From positions 1,939,501 through 2,003,500 of the forward strand of contig NZ_CP009291.1 in assembly GCF_000767465.1 (NCBI RefSeq): DNA of 64,000 bases. The letters run 5' to 3'. The notes below the pieces were generated by a model that saw only the letters and a program-made list of their open reading frames with translations, was not told where the DNA came from and made no database searches. How positions within the stretch are numbered: the first letter of the stretch is position 1; every line of letters begins with the position of its first letter. Origin of the DNA: Novosphingobium pentaromativorans US6-1. GTDB taxonomy: Bacteria > Pseudomonadota > Alphaproteobacteria > Sphingomonadales > Sphingomonadaceae. Below are positions 62,118 through 64,000 of this stretch, piece by piece. The translations under genes were made by a program, and so were the position numbers.

Positions 62118-62504
62118 TCAGGCCAGCGTGGTCTCTATGCCAATGCCATTCTTGAGCGTGAGCGTCACGGGCGTGCGCTCTGCTATGTCGGCCAGCCGGG
62201 CACGCTGGTCCTGGCTCAGCGCCCCGGTGAGGGTCAGGGTCCGCTCGATATGCGCGCCCTCCTTGCCGCCCACCAGCCGCAGGCCGACATCGGCGGATTC
62301 GAGCGGCCATTCCTTGCGGTCTGCATACATGCGCAGCGTGATCGCAGTGCAGGCACCGAGCCCGGCCAGGATATAGTCGTAGGGCGCCGGTCCGGTGTTG
62401 GCGCCGCCAAGCCCGGACCCTTCGTCCGCCACGAGGGCGTGACCGCTCACTTCGATCTCGGTACGATAGCGATCGCGGCCGATGCGGGCAGTTCCATTTG
62501 CCAT
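62118..62504 (-). CDS. OsmC-family protein
   Basis: A 128-residue OsmC homologue. 'LAGLGACTAITLRMYADRKE' contains one cysteine of the expected pair; the second position, where OsmC has Cys in 'C-P-V', reads 'IAERTPVTLTL', so the usual partner is a Thr. A classical Cys-Cys hydroperoxide cycle is therefore not possible with this copy alone. The ATG at 62504 has an AGGGAG ribosome site. It lies 25 bases ahead of the fused gene. Confidence 0.9.
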   Translation of the reverse strand: MANGTARIGRDRYRTEIEVSGHALVADEGSGLGGANTGPAPYDYILAGLGACTAITLRMYADRKEWPLESADVGLRLVGGKEGAHIERTLTLTGALSQDQRARLADIAERTPVTLTLKNGIGIETTLA

Positions 62505-62533
62505 GTGCAATGCTCCCTTGCGGTGTGCGGCGG

Positions 62534-63430
62534 TCAGGCCGGCAGCGGGATGAATTCGCTATCGCCCGGGACGGGCGCGAAGCGCTGCGCCTTCCAGTCT
62601 TCCTTGGCCTGCTCGATCCGGTCGCGCGAGGAGGACACGAAGTTCCAGAAAATGTTGCGGCCCTCGGGGAACGGCTCGCCGCCCAGCAGCATCAGCCGCG
62701 CCGCACCCCTGGCCCTGAGCACGACTTCCGCGCCGGGCTGGAACACCACGAGTTCGCCGGTGGAAAAGGAACCGGTCTGCCCGATCACCTCGACCTCGCC
62801 GGAAACGACATAGACCGCCCGTTCGATATGCTCGGCCTTCACCTGGTAGCGCGCGCCTTCGGCCATGACGATATCGGCATAGACCATGTCCGAGAACGTC
62901 TTCACCGGGGAGACCAGCCCATCGGAACTGCCGGCAACGAGGGTCAACCGGGTGCCGCCGTCCTCGGTCACCGGGATCTGGTCCGCCTTGTAGTGCGAGA
63001 AATCGGGATCGACCTCCTCGCGGTCGAGCGGGAGGGCGACCCAGGTCTGCAGGCCGAACAGCTTGCCGCCGCTTGCGCGGACTTCATCGGAAGTGCGTTC
63101 GGAGTGGACGATGCCGCTGCCTGCCGTCATCCAGTTGACCTCGCCGGGCCGGATCGGCTGCAACGATCCCAGCGAATCGCGGTGCAGGATCTCGCCTTCC
63201 AGCAGGTAGGTCACGGTCGCGAGGCCGATATGCGGGTGCGGGCGCACGTCGAGGCCCTCGCCGCTGTCGAAGGCGGCCGGGCCCATCTGGTCGAAGAAGA
63301 TGAACGGGCCGACCATGCGACGGTGGGCGGAAGGCAATGCACGGCGGACCTTGAAGCCGTCGCCAAGATCGCGAACCGGCGGGAGTATGACGGAATCGAC
63401 ACCTTCGATGTCGGTGGAACGGATGGACAT
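62534..63430 (-). CDS. Pirin-family protein
   Basis: A 298-residue pirin of the longer, human-pirin-like class. The metal site is formed by '[20 protein letters not shown]' and '[15 protein letters not shown]', with two His, a His and a Glu. The second cupin half follows with '[15 protein letters not shown]'. Pirins of bacteria bind pyruvate dehydrogenase or act as quercetinases. It lies between two OsmC genes and another pirin, in one minus-strand unit. Confidence 0.93.
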   Translation of the reverse strand: MSIRSTDIEGVDSVILPPVRDLGDGFKVRRALPSAHRRMVGPFIFFDQMGPAAFDSGEGLDVRPHPHIGLATVTYLLEGEILHRDSLGSLQPIRPGEVNWMTAGSGIVHSERTSDEVRASGGKLFGLQTWVALPLDREEVDPDFSHYKADQIPVTEDGGTRLTLVAGSSDGLVSPVKTFSDMVYADIVMAEGARYQVKAEHIERAVYVVSGEVEVIGQTGSFSTGELVVFQPGAEVVLRARGAARLMLLGGEPFPEGRNIFWNFVSSSRDRIEQAKEDWKAQRFAPVPGDSEFIPLPA

Positions 63431-63497
63431 GCGCACTCTCCTCGGGAACTGCAGGGATCGGCGGACGCGCCAGGCACGCCCGCCTCTCTCATCGGTT

Positions 63498-64000
63498 TCA
63501 GGCCGCGTCGACCAGGACGATCTCGCTGTCGTCCAGCGCCGTAACGCGCAGGACCTCGACATCGTTCACGGCCACGCCATCACGCTCGCGCGCTTCGACT
63601 CCATCGCTTTCGCCCCCTTCTACACGCACCTGCCCGGTGGCGGGAACAAGATAGGCCTTGCGATCGCGGCCCAGCGGGTACTCGGCCGTCTCGCCGGCCT
63701 TGAGCGTGGCCGCCACGACCCGCGCATCGGTGCGAATCGGCAGGGCATCGCCGTCGCCGTCATAGCCCGAGGCCAGGGTGACGAACCGGCCCGAACGCTC
63801 ACCCTTGGGAAAGGGCCGCGCGCCCCAGCTCGGCGCATCGCCGTTGCGCGTGGGGATGATCCAGATCTGGAAGATCTTGGTCGTCACCTCCTCAAGGTTG
63901 TATTCCGAGTGGCGGATGCCGGTGCCCGCGCTCATCACCTGGACGTCGCCGGCCTCGGTCCTGCCCTTGTTGCCAAGGCTGTCCTCATGGGTGATCGCGC
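63498..64000 (-). CDS. Pirin-family bicupin, N-terminus off the window
   Basis: The C-terminal 167 codons of a YhaK-like pirin. '[20 protein letters not shown]' carries the His and Glu metal ligands; the N-terminal His pair lies beyond the right edge. The sequence parallels the gene at 11990 throughout, with the same '[20 protein letters not shown]' pattern and end 'EIVLVDAA', so the two are paralogues. It is 67 bases upstream of the longer pirin gene and probably heads that unit. Confidence 0.9.
   Translation of the reverse strand, partial: AITHEDSLGNKGRTEAGDVQVMSAGTGIRHSEYNLEEVTTKIFQIWIIPTRNGDAPSWGARPFPKGERSGRFVTLASGYDGDGDALPIRTDARVVAATLKAGETAEYPLGRDRKAYLVPATGQVRVEGGESDGVEARERDGVAVNDVEVLRVTALDDSEIVLVDAA

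Overview
The window reads as chromosome of an alphaproteobacterium of the order Sphingomonadales, closest in style to Novosphingobium or a relative. This is inferred from gene content, gene order and the high G+C; no database search was run. Supporting signs are the aa3 oxidase cluster with ctaB, ctaG, a CoxF-like peptide, a DUF983 protein and SURF1, a large TonB receptor of the Xanthomonas/Caulobacter type, many short lipoproteins, and dispersed palindromes with the 'GAGCTTGTCGA' and 'CAATCCAGAGC' cores. An ectoine/hydroxyectoine cluster points to a salt-exposed habitat. Almost every gene is chromosomal housekeeping. No insertion sequence, prophage, CRISPR array or rRNA operon was seen.

Layout. 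1-16 kb: 3' truncated bamB with a YfgM-like partner, a glycosyltransferase/hydrolase pair, selO, an aldehyde dehydrogenase, small envelope proteins, rarD, a dihydroorotase, an HPP protein, a pirin/nitroreductase operon facing a LysR regulator, ygfZ, and two paralogous acetyltransferases. 16-24 kb: rplU-rpmA, then a long minus-strand run carrying thrC, an rRNA-type methyltransferase, folB, a truncated Rossmann protein and moaA-moaD-moaE. 23-29.5 kb: cytochrome c oxidase structural and assembly genes, all on the minus strand. 29.7-34.2 kb: pyrE, pdxJ, acpS, lepB, a DUF3089 protein and ruvX on the plus strand.

34.2-36.3 kb holds the least explained part: a three-gene minus-strand unit made of a 57-residue peptide and two overlapping ~300-residue proteins. 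The two look like diverged paralogues, each with a cupin-like core followed by a helical-repeat-like tail. One keeps His-rich metal-binding candidates and the other has lost them. This is the best candidate for an undescribed system. 36.5-41 kb: a siroheme synthase with only a stub of its methyltransferase domain, lysA, lptM, argH, and tlpA starting one base from argH, then tRNA-Val. 41.2-47.4 kb: a histidine kinase with no regulator, facing the ectoine cluster ectA-ectB-ectC-ectD-aspartokinase.

47.7-51.4 kb: dcd, a 685-base gap with two mutually exclusive hairpins, then wecB-wecC for UDP-ManNAcA. 51.4-57 kb: tandem repeats, an AGCS amino-acid:sodium symporter, sdaA, a molybdoenzyme with its membrane cytochrome b, and a YjbQ protein. 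57-64 kb: a TonB receptor with a secreted tyrosine-type phosphatase, then a redox-stress-type group of OsmC and pirin genes that runs off the right edge.

Functional links: moaADE makes the molybdopterin needed by the molybdoenzyme at 54.7 kb. Aspartokinase feeds ectoine synthesis, and lysA uses the same aspartate family. The sigma-independent hairpins listed as terminators mark transcript ends for rpmA, the nitroreductase operon and the 17.7 kb membrane protein.
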